64,000 nt of DNA from Lepeophtheirus salmonis (GCF_016086655.4 NC_052140.2:19220001-19284000); one strand, 5' to 3'. Shown: positions 1 to 11,671, counted from the stretch's first letter. A program made the numbers and translations. The notes: generated by a model not told the origin, from the letters alone.

Positions 1-57
1 TATTTCCTGCTCAGGAGCTCAAACATCGTATTGATTAATTCTGATTTTTTTAAATAG

Positions 58-1123
58 TTTTTATCCAAGATGGAAGGAATGGGAAACTCAACAAGCTTTA
101 GAATTAGATTTTACACTTGTAGAAAGCCAATGGGAAGAAGATTGGTCAGTACTCCTAAATTTGGCATCTCAACCTGGAGCAGCTCTTGAGCAGTTACATG
201 TCTTTACTTTAGCCCATGTTTTAAAAAGGCCCATTATCATTTATGGTGTTAAATATGTGAAAAGTTGGAGAGGAGAAAATCTTGGATATGCAAGATTTGA
301 GGGTAAGATGCGATTTATGTTACTAATCAATCATATTTGAATAATTTTTTTGGAATTGACTCAAGATATTTGTCAAGTATTATTTTGCAATATTTGCATT
401 TTATTACGTCCTTTAATTGTCCAATAAATGAGTTCCTCTTTTTTATTTCATTTGTAGGCGTTTATTTGCCTTTATTTTTGGAACCGAGTGCTTGTTCCCG
501 TTCTCCAATAGCACTTGGTTATACAAGGGGTCATTTTTGTTCCCTTGTACCTCCAGAGCCTGAGATTTCTGTATCCAAGTCCACCTTGGGAGCTGGAATT
601 GAAGATCTTGGCGAGCATCATGATGAAAAATCTACATTTCTACCCCTTATGACATATGATCGAAAATTACTCCCTGTTCATTTTCTGAGGCAGGATGAGA
701 TTGGTCGAGAAGAGGTCATACTTAGACAGTGGATGGATGTATGTCGCGTAAATTTTGACCCTGACCTCCTTGTAGCTCGTCAAAGGATCCGTAAGCCTCC
801 TCTATTAGTGGCGCAGATGACTGAAGAATGGCTCAATCATTATAGAAAATTAGCGTAAGTTGAAAATTGTTCAATTATACAAATATATGTATTTAATTCC
901 TTCCTTTTCATTTCTTAGTCAAAGTGCAAGAGCCCCCTTTTCTGTGGCGTCAAGACACGGAAACTCTTCACCAGGAGGTTCTTCTTCAGGAGCTGTGATG
1001 AGTAGTGGTAGTGGCGGAAACGTCACAAGTCCTTCAAAAGTAGCAACGAAGCATCGTGGTAGTCCAGGGCTCTCGACCAATCAAGGAGGTTATTCGTCTG
1101 ATGGTGACTCCGACGAAGAATGA
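58..1123 (+). CDS. ZRANB1: TRABID/ZRANB1-type OTU deubiquitinase, C-terminal part (5' truncated by window)
   Basis: Three exons, 58-302, 458-854 and 919-1123, join in frame (introns of 155 and 64 bp, all GT-AG) and give 281 residues plus stop. Exon 1 starts after a TAG acceptor with one base of a split codon, so the N-terminal NZF zinc fingers, ankyrin region and catalytic Cys lie upstream of the window. Visible family blocks are LNLASQPGAALEQLH, RPIIIYGVKYVKSWRGE, GVYLPLFLEPS and the catalytic-His block IALGYTRGHF, followed by FLPLMTYDRKLLPVHFL. These match the C-terminal OTU domain of TRABID, which cleaves K29/K33-linked (and K63) ubiquitin chains and acts in Wnt/APC and other signalling. 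The tail after about residue 213 is Ser/Gly-rich and ends in an acidic DGDSDEE, comparable to the acidic tail of the vertebrate protein. No in-frame stop interrupts the spliced frame. Family recognition is from memory; it is very likely correct. Confidence 0.93.
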
Positions 1124-2640
1124 CAAGATGTTCGCCATTCGTAGTGTTCTTGTTTAATTTTTTCTAAATGTTGATTTCATTCATTTATACAGTAGAATAA
1201 CATAGTCCGACCAACTGATTTTATTATCAAATTTAACGTGTTAGATAATGAAAATTAGATCATAGAGAGCAATTTGTTTCGTTTAGGCTGAATTTAGAAA
1301 CATACTAACTATAAGGGATGCTGACATTTTGAGTGAGGATTTACATAATATAATTATACAGTCATTATTAATCAGTATAATAGTCTCATTTAATTTTAAA
1401 GTATGTACAAGTCTCCAAAATTAATGAATTACTAATGGGAGCTAGCACATCAATGTACAACTATGTAATTCTTATAAAGAAATGGAATCAATCAACAACA
1501 AAAAAAGAAGAAGTGATTAATTAGTTTTTAATTGTCATTATACTGATAGAAATGCTCATTCCTTTCATTAAATATATTTTTTCAAAAAAACAAAATAAAA
1601 AAAACAAAAAATAGCATCTTGTAAATATTAAAATGCGCAGAGTAGCAGTAAGAAGCTGAACAATAATGTCTCGTCTCTTGATAACCTTTTCAGTCTCTTC
1701 CTCTTTCAAAAACCTACATCCATTGCTTTTTTCTTTTATTAATGATAATAATAATATTAATTAGCAATGCCAAATCAATGTATGATTAATTATATTATGT
1801 ATACATTGATTAATTATTTATTTTGTCTAATTATTACCCTACCTCTTTTTTAATATATCTATCTAGCTACAAGTAACTCAGTCCAAAAATAAATAATAAT
1901 AATAATTCCAGCTCAGAACATTCTACTGTATAAATTCTTTTAGAGTTATTTCAAGTACCAAACATGATTATGTATATTGTTTAATTATGATAGTTAGGTT
2001 ATTTAATGATATTATGTTTATGGACAGTGTGTTTTATTTTTAATTAAAAAAATGATGATAAAAAGAGGAAGAAGCAAAGTCTCATATATTTGTCTTTGAT
2101 TCTTTGTATTCAAAAAGATTAAATGAAGTCATAAAAAAATAATAATTATGCTGTTGGTTTATCAGATCTTTATTCAAATATTCTCAATTAATCTTATATA
2201 TATTTTTTTGCTTTAATTACAAGCCTTTGAATAATTCCCCACCCCCCTCAACACGAATTGTATATTTCAATGTTAAAAAGATAAATATATATATATTAAG
2301 AATTAGTAAAAGATTTGTTTGTTTATTTTTTATTACATTATTATTATTTTTATGAACATGAAAATTGCATATTTTTCGTCATTTAGATTTCAGGGTCTGT
2401 ACTTAATTTCATACACCACACCTTATGCAAATGGTGAGTAGTGACTCAAACGACAAAGGCTTTAGTAATTTTGTATAATTTTGCTTTCTTATATATATAT
2501 GCAGGCATGTAAGCGTTCCGTTCAATTTTTTGTTTTCGTTCCGCGTTCCAATCATAAGGTATACTTACTATACGACAGAATATCACGACTTTCACTTTGA
2601 TAATGTTAGGGAGGCCTCATATGATAACTAGGTTCCAAGA
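1124..2640. other. intergenic, AT-rich
   Basis: This is the 3' flank of the ZRANB1-like gene. A possible polyadenylation hexamer AATAAA lies at about 1594-1599 inside an A-rich stretch, but several other A-rich sites compete. Otherwise only AT-rich sequence with no codon structure was seen on either strand. Confidence 0.5.
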
Positions 2641-3095
2641 TTTTTTAACACAATAATCCAGTGAATATTAGCATTCAAATGAGATACAATGAACAAAAAT
2701 CAGTATATTCATTGTCGAGATGGAGGCCAAAAGGTAAAGTATAGCCGATTTGATTCACGCCCAGCGCAGCAACAAGACAATATAAACTGGACCGTGAACT
2801 AGTCGAGAAAGTACAGGAACGACCACTACCTCCCAATACGGTCAAAGAGGTTTCGCCGGTCAACCTGACTTAAGTTTCCAGTCTCCAAACTGATGCTGGT
2901 AATCATGAAATCAGACCTCCTCAGAGCCCCTAATTGGTGCCAAAAATGATTATACTGAATAATAAAATATATTTTTTTATTAAGCTTTCATTTAGTATTT
3001 TTTTTTATTTTTATTAAAATCGGATGATTAGTTAAGGAGAAAATCCATCTAAAAAAAATCGGGTTGGTTGTTAAATAGAGGTCACACATTATATA
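2641..3095 (+). mobile_element. internally deleted mariner-like element (transposase N-terminal remnant plus 3' end)
   Basis: From the ATG at 2720 one frame reads like a Tc1/mariner transposase N-terminus (a helix-turn-helix start such as SIADLIHAQRSNKTI) interrupted by at least three stop codons up to about 2870. The downstream part (2930-3095) is clearly related to 29210-29345, the 3' end of the copy at 28622-29345. The middle of the transposase, including the DDE region, is missing. Boundaries are approximate; terminal repeats were not confirmed. Confidence 0.6.
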
Positions 3096-3609
3096 TTATC
3101 TAAAGGTTAATAGAAATTACACTTAACCTTGATATTATCTGATTAAAAGTGTCTAGCGACGCCACTGCTGGTGACCAACAGACAAATAATCAGAGGCTAA
3201 AACATTCATTGGCGGAGGGAATTCATCTATTAATGAAAAAAGAAATCAAGGAAAAGAATTTTGTACAAAAAGCAATATATTTCTTCATAAGAAATATATA
3301 ACAAAAAAATATTTAAAAGACATAAGAGAATGAATAAAAAAAAAACATAATTATATTACTAAATGTAAAATATTGATTTAAAAATACTGTATTAGTATAA
3401 ACAGTGCTATTAAAAGATTATGTTAATTCCAATAAAAGAAAATATTTCCAATAGCTATGCAGAGGCAAAAGTTAGCTAAAATACACATACATGAAGTCAC
3501 AATTAGTCAATTCAAATTTAAGCATTTAAAAAATGTTTTTGTTTTCTTTAAAAAATAATCCAATTCAAAACCTAATTAATCCTTTCTTCTTGGGATGATG
3601 CAAAATTAA
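3096..3609. other. intergenic, 3' flank of the AlkB-like gene
   Basis: AT-rich sequence with no recognisable gene or repeat. It should contain the 3' UTR of the minus-strand gene ending at 3610, but no clear AATAAA was seen close to its stop codon. Confidence 0.4.
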
Positions 3610-5279
3610 TTATAACTCGTGCTGATCGATCCATCCCCATAAAATAATAGAGATACGACCTCCATCTTCTTTTTCATCCTCAGGGGAGACTTGAGGTATT
3701 CCATGCCTCCATAAAATGTTAACATCTCTTCCAAATGTATACACACATCCATTGCTTTGTGGTAATGACACGACTGTTTTAGTTTTGGCATGCTGAAACG
3801 CTGCATCTCTCTCCGTGCCGAAGGAGACTCCGGCAGTAAAATTTTGTGTTTTTGCTCTATTGTACTTAACTGCTGCGGCGTCGTGATGATACGGTTTCCA
3901 TTCTGAAGAATCCCTGTACCAATTGAATCGAGTTGCCTTGACGTCCATTTTAAAATAATCTGCAATCTTATCAATAACCATTGAAAAGGTCGGACATTTC
4001 TTTTTCCAAGGTTTTTTATCATCCGCGATTAAGTGGCTGAAACATTAATACACAAAAGGATTTAGTGAGCATTCTGAATGATAAAAGATCCCTAAATTAC
4101 CTATCCCCATGCCATGACTGCCAGAGTTGATCTGGATCAATTCCTGACTCCTCGATTTCACATAACAGACTATCATAGATTGACTTGTCGTCGGGTGAAC
4201 CAAACAAGTTTGTAACCATAATCACATCACGAGTAGAGCATTTTCGTTCATATTTTTTCCAATCGGGTTGTGCAAAGAGGATTCGCATATCTGGGGGTTC
4301 ATAACTTGGCTCAAAACACTCGGTATTCCTTGTGACAAGAGGTAGAGAGCCACTCGCATCCTCTCTTCGGTCCTCGTTTTGTTGGCCTTGTTTACCTAAT
4401 AATTGAATGTAGGAGTGGTTTTAATATATATATAACTTAAATTTGTCTTCCATCAACACAAATGCAAGGTAAAATTATTTTTCAAAAAATGGAGTGTGGA
4501 TTAGAAATGGATTATTCGACGAACTATTTTCTATTTCCATCTACAAATTATTCTAATTAGCCCTTTTGGTGTGCTGCAAATTGCGCTATTTCAGTAGTCT
4601 CAAAAAAAAAAATATATATAAGGAAATATGATTTTAATATCAATTTTAAGGTTTTAAAATATAGCTAAACTTCTTTTTATTTGAAAGGGCATATTGAGGG
4701 CAATATAAGTCTTTTTAATAAAATAAAAGTTATAGACCTTAGCTAAAATTCTTGGGTATATTAATTCATACCACAAATTGTAATAATAAGCCTATAATTG
4801 ACTAAAATATGTCTATGGACTATGAAATATCTTGTTTGTACATATGGTTACATGAAGTAAAGAAATGAATAGGGATTTTCTCTTTTTCTTGATTTGTGTT
4901 GAAGAAGCATATGAGTGAAATGCTCCTTACCCCGGCCCTTGGGATAATGATATCGATTATCATTACGGTGGTGATTGTTGTTGCGGTGATAATTGCTGTG
5001 AATGTTAATATTGTTGCTGTTGATGTAATGATGCTGGTCAAGGGGTGGAGCGTTTTTCCGTATCTCATTCAGTTTGTTCCGAAGATCACGAGGAGCCAGA
5101 GGAAGCTTCCCACGGCCTCTTCCCCGGCCCTTGTCCTCTCTTATTGACATGCCTCCAAGTTGCTCGGGCAAATCCTCTCCATAGTCCTCATCTTGCCTGT
5201 TTCTGGCCCCTGGGCGGTACCGCTCAATAGAATGACGTCTCTGAGGACGGTAATCCTTGCCGTTGCCGTCCTCACTCAT
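3610..5279 (-). CDS. AlkB-like 2-oxoglutarate/Fe(II)-dependent oxygenase, complete, three exons
   Basis: Spliced coding sequence is complement of 5279-4931, 4395-4101 and 4036-3610 (introns 535 and 64 bp, GT-AG), giving 356 residues. The C-terminal double-stranded beta-helix has the full metal and cofactor set: the RFNWY block (251-255), HxD as H265/D267, the second metal His at WRHGIP (H326) and the 2OG-binding Arg at GGRISI (R342). The order N..Y, HxD, GTERDAAFQH, distal His, Arg is that of the AlkB family, which oxidatively demethylates nucleic acids or proteins. An upstream block (DLFGSPDD-type region, then DPDQLWQSWHGDSHLIADD, about 180-220) is part of the fold. The N-terminal 116 residues are low complexity: an RG-rich stretch (GRGRGRG, 51-57) and a His/Asn/Tyr-rich stretch (82-112). 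I chose ATG 5279 (G at -3); an in-frame ATG at 5402 would add 41 residues that look unlike coding sequence. Substrate unknown; I cannot place it in a numbered ALKBH subfamily. Confidence 0.85.
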
Positions 5280-6375
5280 CACGGATGGGCCACTCAACCT
5301 AAGAAATAACTTTGAATCTGTGGATGACCGGGAGTGGGAAAAGGCGAAAAGGCGAAAAGCTGCTGAGAAGGAGGGAAGAGAGAGAGAGACAAGCAGAAAC
5401 AACCAAGCGAGTAGGCAACTGCAACAAACTCAAACTACTGCCTTCACCACACACATCCTTTGGGCCTACTACACACCAAATCAGACAACCTGTCCTATCG
5501 CTATCAGTATTTGTAATATGAAGGAAGAACTTAGAGCAGGGAATACTCCTACAATCCAGATTTCAGCGGGATTGTTAGGGAAAGTCGAGAATGGAGAAAG
5601 AGTTTGAAGTTAGGTTAAACTCTATGCATCACTACTACCTCTTGACTCCTCCCATTTAGTCTCTTTCTGCGCATCACAAATTGAAATAATAGCCAGGTAG
5701 CTAGCGGTTCATGTTTATAGCCCCAAAACTATATCCAGGTCTCACGATCGAATAAAAATATCAAGCTACTTATTTAGAAATTAAAAACAAATAACTAACA
5801 ACTATTAAAATCACGGAACCAAGAAATAAAATATGCTTTCAAATAGGAAAAATATTACTATAATTAATTATTATTAATAAAAAATGATTTATATTTATTG
5901 ATGAAGAAAATATTAAATAACAATATATTAAGCGATTACAGCCTCTCATACAGATAAAACAGTCTTAGAGAATATTAAATATATTTATTAATACTGAGTG
6001 CTTACACTAAGCAAAGACACATTTTTTGAAGCCGAAAGTGAGTTGACCAAAACAATAGTAGATATATTTATTTATACATTAATCACTCCAGATATGGAAT
6101 CATTCTATATCACTTCCAGATAAAAACGGAATAGTTCCATATACAAAAAAAATATAATCAAATGTAAAATACAGTGAGGATCGAACATCAAAATATTTAA
6201 ATATTTTGTTGCTAACATACCTATTTATTAGTAGAACTACGACTTGAATGTTTTGGTCGACGGCAGCAACTTCTTTTTCACATCACCCTTATATTTTTTA
6301 TCTGTATGCAACCTCCTCTTCATTAAAAACTTTTACACTCAATAATAATTTTTTCTCTTATGTTTAGCAAATATA
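5280..6375. other. intergenic, probable promoter side of the AlkB-like gene
   Basis: The first ~350 bp upstream of the AlkB-like start are less AT-rich than the rest and probably hold its 5' UTR and promoter, but no TATA box or other element could be assigned. The remainder is AT-rich with no gene seen. Confidence 0.35.
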
Positions 6376-6874
6376 CAGTCCAATCCGGATATAAGAAAAA
6401 TACGCTTATACTATTAAACGTTCTCTCAGATACTAATTTTATTATAAGTATAAGATGCAATACTTCGTATTGAAGAAACATAAAGTAAGAAATCTGCATA
6501 TAATCAACTGTTTCTAACCATTATTTCCAATCAACTTCATAGGAATTCATGAAAATGAAGAATTCCTTTGAGGATTTAAGCTGGGACCAAACATTTTATT
6601 CTGTATGTTTCTTTTTAAATTATTTTCACATTACTTTTCAATTAATACGGATACGTATCAAGAGTACCCCCGAAAACCCCCTTTTGCTGAAAGATAAGCT
6701 AAACAACCTTGGATGATCTCTCCAAAACAGGATCTAATCAAACACAGGTTGCCTAATTGACATAAGTAATCAAAAATTGTGGTCTTTTATATACTTTGGA
6801 TGTAAGACAAATCTGGATATAGTCAATTTTCATTTGAAAAATAGTAGTTTCTTTTGTACGTCGGGATTTGACTG
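6376..6874. mobile_element. MITE-like element with inverted ends CAGTC(A/C)AATCC
   Basis: The left end, CAGTCCAATCCGGATATAAG, follows a TA at 6374-6375. The right end is the reverse complement of CAGTCAAATCCCGACG. The same right-end sequence (about 60 bp) recurs at 46130-46196 and the same termini bracket 60109-61351, so this is a dispersed family. The termini and TA preference suggest a Tc1/mariner/pogo-type non-autonomous element. No transposase was seen inside. Confidence 0.55.
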
Positions 6875-7789
6875 TCCTCGCATATAGCGGTTTCAAAAAC
6901 CGCGGATATCGCATAATGCAGTGTTCGCATACGTAAAGACTCTATGAAATGAATCCGGTTCAGAGCGTCCACAATGGGGAGGATGGAGAAGCTGTAACCC
7001 TCCCCCACCCCGAAAAATAAATATATCTATATATAATACTCCGGATGCCTCTGGAATTGTAATATATCGATTAAAGCAACAAAAAAATCTGAAGAACTGT
7101 TTGGGAGCTGAAAGAGCCGGAATTTCAATAAGTAAGTGTTCTGACTCCTCGTATAGTGCAGTATATTCCCCCTCGTATTGCAGTTTTTTACATTATAATA
7201 ATAAATTATATAAAACTAAAACTATATATTGAGGTAAACAAGAATTTCTGTTTATGTTGATGAATTTCTTCATACTATGCCCATATTCATATGATAGAAG
7301 TGTATAATTTTGCATCGATAGGGGAGTCTCCTGTAAGTATTTGATTTGATACCTAGGCTTAAAACTTTTGTTTATTACTCATTTTATATTGTAAGCCTTG
7401 AAATAAAAATGTTGCTGAATAAATATTGGTTATGTTCTGATTATTTAAATTATACAGTATTGAAATGAAATGATTCAAAATCAAGTCAATACCGACTTTA
7501 GATTAATTTATAGAATTATTTTACAAGTATCTTGTCTCGCATACATTATTTTAAATAAAATGGTTTAATTGTCCAAAACATACTTTAAAAAAAAAACAAA
7601 GGAAAAATATTAAAAAGTGGACTTTGAAAAATAATTTATCCCCTTTTACAAATAAAAAAGGTTGCGTGATTTTTAAATAAATATGTCTTCCTACTATATT
7701 TACTTACTGTTGTTTTGATAGCAAGTACAAGAGTGAAAACGTGGTTGAGTACTTGTTGACAGTTCTTCCAGACACAGAATTGCTCCGGG
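6875..7789. other. intergenic upstream of MAK16
   Basis: AT-rich with no gene seen. The last ~100 bp before the MAK16 start are GC-richer and presumably contain its promoter and 5' UTR. No specific motif can be assigned. Confidence 0.35.
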
Positions 7790-8608
7790 ATGCAGCACGA
7801 CGACGTCATTTGGTCCATCATCAACAAATCCTTTTGTCAATTCAAAAGCCAGACGAAAACTCAAAAGTTTTGTCGAAATGAGTACAATTTGACGGGTCTT
7901 TGCAGCCGTTCCTCCTGCCCCTTGGCCAACTCACAGTATGCCACGGTCCGTGAGGAAAAGGGGATTTGCTATCTCTATATGAAAACCGTAGAGCGAGCTG
8001 CATTTCCAGGTAAGCTATGGGAGAAGGTGAAACTATCCCGAAATCTGGAGAAAGCCGTGAATCAGCTCAACGAGAATCTTGTGTATTGGCCCTCCTTTGT
8101 CCAGCACAAATGCAAGCAACGCCTCATCAAAATCACGCAGTATCTCATCCGCATGAGAAAACTCAAATTGGGTCGCTCCAAAAAGATTGTTCCACTTCAA
8201 CGGAAAATTGAGCGAAGAGAGAGGCGTCGTGAGGACAAGGCACTCATTGCTGCACGTATCGACAGCCACGTTGAAAAAGAACTCCTCGAGCGTCTCAAAA
8301 AGGGGACCTATGGAGACATTTATAACTTTTCTCAAAAGGCATTTGATGCGGCGCTTGATGCGGAAGAGATTGAGGATGAAGAGGATCTGGACCAAGAGAT
8401 GGAAATGGAAGAAGAGAATGAAGAGGAGCTCACACGAGAATTTGTTGAGCATTTTGATGAGTCAGATGACGATGATGAAGATGATCAAGACATTGAGGAT
8501 CTTGCAGCTACTCTTAAAAAACCCAAGTCTGCTAAAAAGAAACCCTATCTTGAAATTGAATATGAAACGGAAGATACATCAACCCAAAAGAAGGTTCAAA
8601 CAAGATAG
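7790..8608 (+). CDS. MAK16: MAK16, 60S ribosomal subunit assembly factor, complete and intronless
   Basis: A single open frame of 272 residues begins MQHDDVIW, as MAK16 proteins do, and keeps the family blocks FCRNEYNLTGLCSRSSCPL (27-45), ERAAFPGKLWE, YWPSFVQHKCKQRL, ITQYLIRMRKL, ERRERRREDKALIAA and KELLERLKKGTYGDIYNF. Conserved cysteines are at 16, 28, 38, 43 and 60. After about residue 190 the chain becomes strongly acidic (Glu/Asp runs), ending in a Lys-rich stretch and YLEIEYETED, which is the usual C-terminal signature. Length is slightly below yeast and human (about 300). MAK16 is a nucleolar protein that works with RPF1 in early pre-60S particles during 5.8S/25S-28S rRNA processing. 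No intron interrupts the frame, unlike the three other genes in the window. Antisense frames of this region are shadows. Confidence 0.96.
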   Translation: MQHDDVIWSIINKSFCQFKSQTKTQKFCRNEYNLTGLCSRSSCPLANSQYATVREEKGICYLYMKTVERAAFPGKLWEKVKLSRNLEKAVNQLNENLVYWPSFVQHKCKQRLIKITQYLIRMRKLKLGRSKKIVPLQRKIERRERRREDKALIAARIDSHVEKELLERLKKGTYGDIYNFSQKAFDAALDAEEIEDEEDLDQEMEMEEENEEELTREFVEHFDESDDDDEDDQDIEDLAATLKKPKSAKKKPYLEIEYETEDTSTQKKVQTR

Positions 8609-8758
8609 TTGTATAACACTTAATGCATCCATTTTATTTTCTCTCTCTCTCTCCATTTTTGTCTTCAAACTATGATATGATATTCATCCTTTACTGTACC
8701 TAAATACTAAGCAAATGAATGTTTTCTTTTTAATTATTCAAAATGTACTTGATTCCTT

Positions 8759-8764
8759 AATAAA
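8759..8764 (+). terminator. candidate polyadenylation signal of MAK16
   Basis: AATAAA lies 150 bp after the MAK16 stop codon, an ordinary 3' UTR distance, and just before the duplicated segment described next. Assigned by position only. Confidence 0.5.
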
Positions 8765-8920
8765 TGGGAGTGAGGCTCCCTTATGTTTCTAATGAATATT
8801 TATCAAATATCATTGACTTCAAAAAGTGTTATTATTATCTAAAGGGAAAGTGATGCTAATGTTCAAGATAAAGTAGGATCATTACGAGTCACATCTTTTA
8901 TTCGCACAGTAATATCCTAT
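8765..8920 (+). repeat. duplicated segment, copy A (uninterrupted)
   Basis: About 155 bp beginning GGGAGTGAGGCTCCCTTATG and passing through TATCTAAAGGGAAAGTGATG are repeated at 9808-9886 plus 10459-10542 with scattered substitutions. Copy A lacks the insertion present in copy B, so it preserves the empty site. Confidence 0.85.
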
Positions 8921-9807
8921 AAAGTGTCAATTTCGTCTTGTTTTTATATTATTAATAGGGATTTGAAAATAATCCAAATCTTCGCTAACATACATTTAAA
9001 AAAAAAGTAAAGGCTTGTAATCAATCTGCAAGATATTTTCGTTCTCTTTTTAATCATTTCTCGCTATTTTAAAAATTCAAACGTATTAGCGAGCGAGTAC
9101 ATAGTACTATAATTTATTTAGCGATCTTTTACAGTAGATATGTCTTTCAAAGTTAGCAACATATACTTTTCTTTTTGATTTACATTCACGATAGTTCAGA
9201 CAATTTTCAAATGTTTGATTATTACTACACACCTCAAGAGTACGTTGATGGGATATCTACCTCTCCTTGAAACCACGGAAACCCCAATTAAATGCGCCAA
9301 TCCGTATAACATATATACCTAAGACTAGGATAGGTTTTCATCTATTAAAATCCCTTACTACAATCATTAATTAAACCATAACAAGAGCATAAAATAACTA
9401 AAGGAAATGTATTCGTAAACGAATTTTATTTGAATTACAGAAGACGAAACTAATTTTTGTTTCCCTGTTTCGTTTGTCTTAAAGTATTTTTAATCTTGAT
9501 GAAATTAGAGGAGACTAAATGTGACGAAAGAAGAAAAAATTAACAGTGGTCCCAAAGTATTGCCACTTCTCCTATACCCTAATCTAGAAGTGTAATTTAA
9601 AAATGTTATAGGCTAACCTGTAAAGCTCATTTCAGTTTAAAACGTCGTTAAAATTTTCGGATTTTTTAAAATTAGAATCTGTCCATTTCTAAGAACCTAA
9701 ATGTGTTTTTTTTTTGTTCGAAAATCTGTCAAAACCGATTATTCAAAATAACTGACTTAGAGTTATTGCGCATGTTAGTAACAAAATGAATGATTATCTA
9801 TAATTTT
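8921..9807. other. intergenic, AT-rich
   Basis: No gene, clear repeat or terminal inverted repeat recognised. Confidence 0.4.
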
Positions 9808-10542
9808 TGGGAGTGTGTCTCCCTTATGTTTCTAATGAATATTTATCCAATACACTGACTTGAAAACGTGTTATTATTCTCTAAAGCAGTGCTTCCCAAA
9901 GTGGGGATCGTGGGACATAACGGAGGGATTGCAAACAATGAATACAGATATCAGTTTAACGTGGAGAATGATCTTCGAGTTGTTGTATCCAAAATTAAAC
10001 CTAGAATAGACCAGGGTTGCTCAATGCACTCATCCGTCTTGATAAACCTATTAACACATCCACAGCCTGTAATGTTATTTGTTTGTTAGTCTCAATTTTA
10101 ACTTTATTTAACGCAAAAAAGAGAATTTATAAATATATGATTCCAAGTAGTACATATATCGCTGATTTTATATTTACAATATATTCGATTATTTGGTCGT
10201 AGTATTTCTTTTTTTTAATATATATTTTTCAATATAGGTAGAATTAAAATATTTATCTTTGATCAATATTGTAAAATAATTTATATTATTTGCTTCTGGG
10301 TTGAACTTTATAGGGTAGATATATGGTCTTTAAGTCATTTATTTGTATAAAATGCACTCCAAATTTTATATTAATCTCTCATTGAAACGTGATGGGGTCG
10401 CACATTGTCTACCCACATATTTTAAGGGTCGAACTCAAAAAAAGTTTGGGAACCAATGCTCTAAAGGGAAAGTGATGCTAATGTTTAAGATAAAGTAGGA
10501 CAATTTCGAGTCATATCTTTCATTCGTACAGCCGTGTCCTAT
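9808..10542 (+). repeat. duplicated segment, copy B (split by a hAT insertion)
   Basis: The same sequence as 8765-8920, interrupted after CTCTAAAG (9879-9886) by a 572-bp element and resuming with a second CTCTAAAG (10459-10466). Flanks on both sides align with copy A. Confidence 0.85.
9887..10458 (+). mobile_element. hAT deletion derivative with 8-bp target-site duplication
   Basis: Termini are CAGTGCTTCCCAAAG on the left and the reverse complement of CATTGGTTCCCAAAC on the right, the classic hAT terminal form. They are flanked by a perfect 8-bp duplication CTCTAAAG. Inside, on the plus strand at about 9940-10035, a frame reads like the C-terminal hAT dimerisation region (FNVENDLRVVVSKIKPRID), as in ZBED5/GTF2IRD2-like transposases. 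The rest of the transposase is gone, so the element could only move in trans. Confidence 0.85.
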
Positions 10543-11289
10543 ATACAAATGCACCGATACCAAAATTTCTGCTGATTCCGATACCCCTTTATTTACGACT
10601 CCGATTCCTTATTATGTATAAAGTAGAGCCCTATAAGTTACTTATAGCCTATAGGACTCTGGTATAAAGGAGTTCTATAAACAAATAAAAAAATTATTTA
10701 CTTTTTTTATTGTTTAACTTTTTATTAACTAAGGCTTTTTCATTTTGAAATATGAGACTGAAACGAAATTATATCAAAAAAACAAAGTTATTGAAAAAAG
10801 GCTTTAAAAGACAAAGCTACAGCAATTGAAAATTTTAAAGTGTTTGATTGCTTAAATATCAATATTATATGTGGGTTTTAGCCGGCGGGAGTTCCAAGAC
10901 CTGAATTTTCTTGATGGTGTAATGAATACTAATCTTTATCAATTTAACTGAAATTGAACTTTAAGGAACAATTTGTGCTTTTAAATACCATTTGCTATTC
11001 TAAAAATATTAGAAGATATATTTTTTAGCTGTATGGATATAAAAAAGCTCATACCATGGGATAATAAACGGCTCAGATCGGGTAAAGTTAGATTATGATG
11101 CAGGGTTCACAAATTTTGAACTTGGGTGATAATTGTAGATCTTAAGGTAAATTTATGGATAAGAAAATCTTTTTTAGAGAGATAATTTGCTGAATCTCAC
11201 GCCTAATGCATAATACTTGATAGCCCTGATGTTGGGAACTACTATCATCATTAATGGGGTTCTTTTTTCATAAAATTATGATACCCTTA
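10543..11289. other. intergenic, AT-rich
   Basis: No gene or clear repeat recognised. A short CTATAAGTTACTTATAG inverted repeat occurs at about 10630-10650. Confidence 0.4.
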
Positions 11290-11570
11290 CAGGGGCGTCC
11301 GCAGGGGAGGGGCTGTAGCTCCCCCCCACATTAATTTGGTTTTTACTAGTTTTTTTTGGTCAGGATGAAAAATTTTTATGCGGAAATAGGGTTATTTTTC
11401 TTTTCTTTTTGAAAGATTCATTTTCCTAAAAAATATTCATTCGGGCAAATTATGCAGAAGATTAAAAAATTTAATATTTGAAATTTTTTTGTGAATTGTT
11501 ATGGATTTTTGAAATTTTTTTCCAAAAAATATAATATTTGAAATTAAATTTTTTTTTGCAAAAAATTCTG
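11290..11570 (+). repeat. dispersed repeat with GC-rich head (GGGGCGTCCGCAGGGG) and T/A-run body
   Basis: The head CAGGGGCGTCCGCAGGGG is followed by a GGGGCTGTAGC(T)CCCCCC hairpin-like stretch, TTTTTACTAG, and then a body of alternating AAAAAATT and GAAATTTTTTT blocks. Copies of the head recur at 37025, 39171, 44143 and, degraded, at about 15690, 53660 and 55250. Confidence 0.75.
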
Positions 11571-11671
11571 ATGGTACACATTTTATTTCTTTTCAATTTT
11601 TCAAGAGTCAAATTTAAACTAAAGGATATTTATTTAACAAAATCATCTGAAAATAGTTCCCAGCACAACTT

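Noticed and set aside
3606..4022. 138-codon minus-strand open frame overlapping the AlkB-like last exon
   Set aside because: It is the wrong frame of the same exon; the correct frame carries the HxD...H...R residues and joins across the introns in phase.
5280..5402. In-frame upstream ATG at 5402 extending the AlkB-like protein by 41 residues
   Set aside because: The extension is Ser/Phe/Leu-rich with no family resemblance, the plus strand is equally open here, and ATG 5279 has a good context and starts the hydrophilic region; upstream sequence is probably 5' UTR.
8187..8675. 162-codon frame overlapping MAK16
   Set aside because: Shadow of the Lys/Glu-rich MAK16 coding sequence in another frame.
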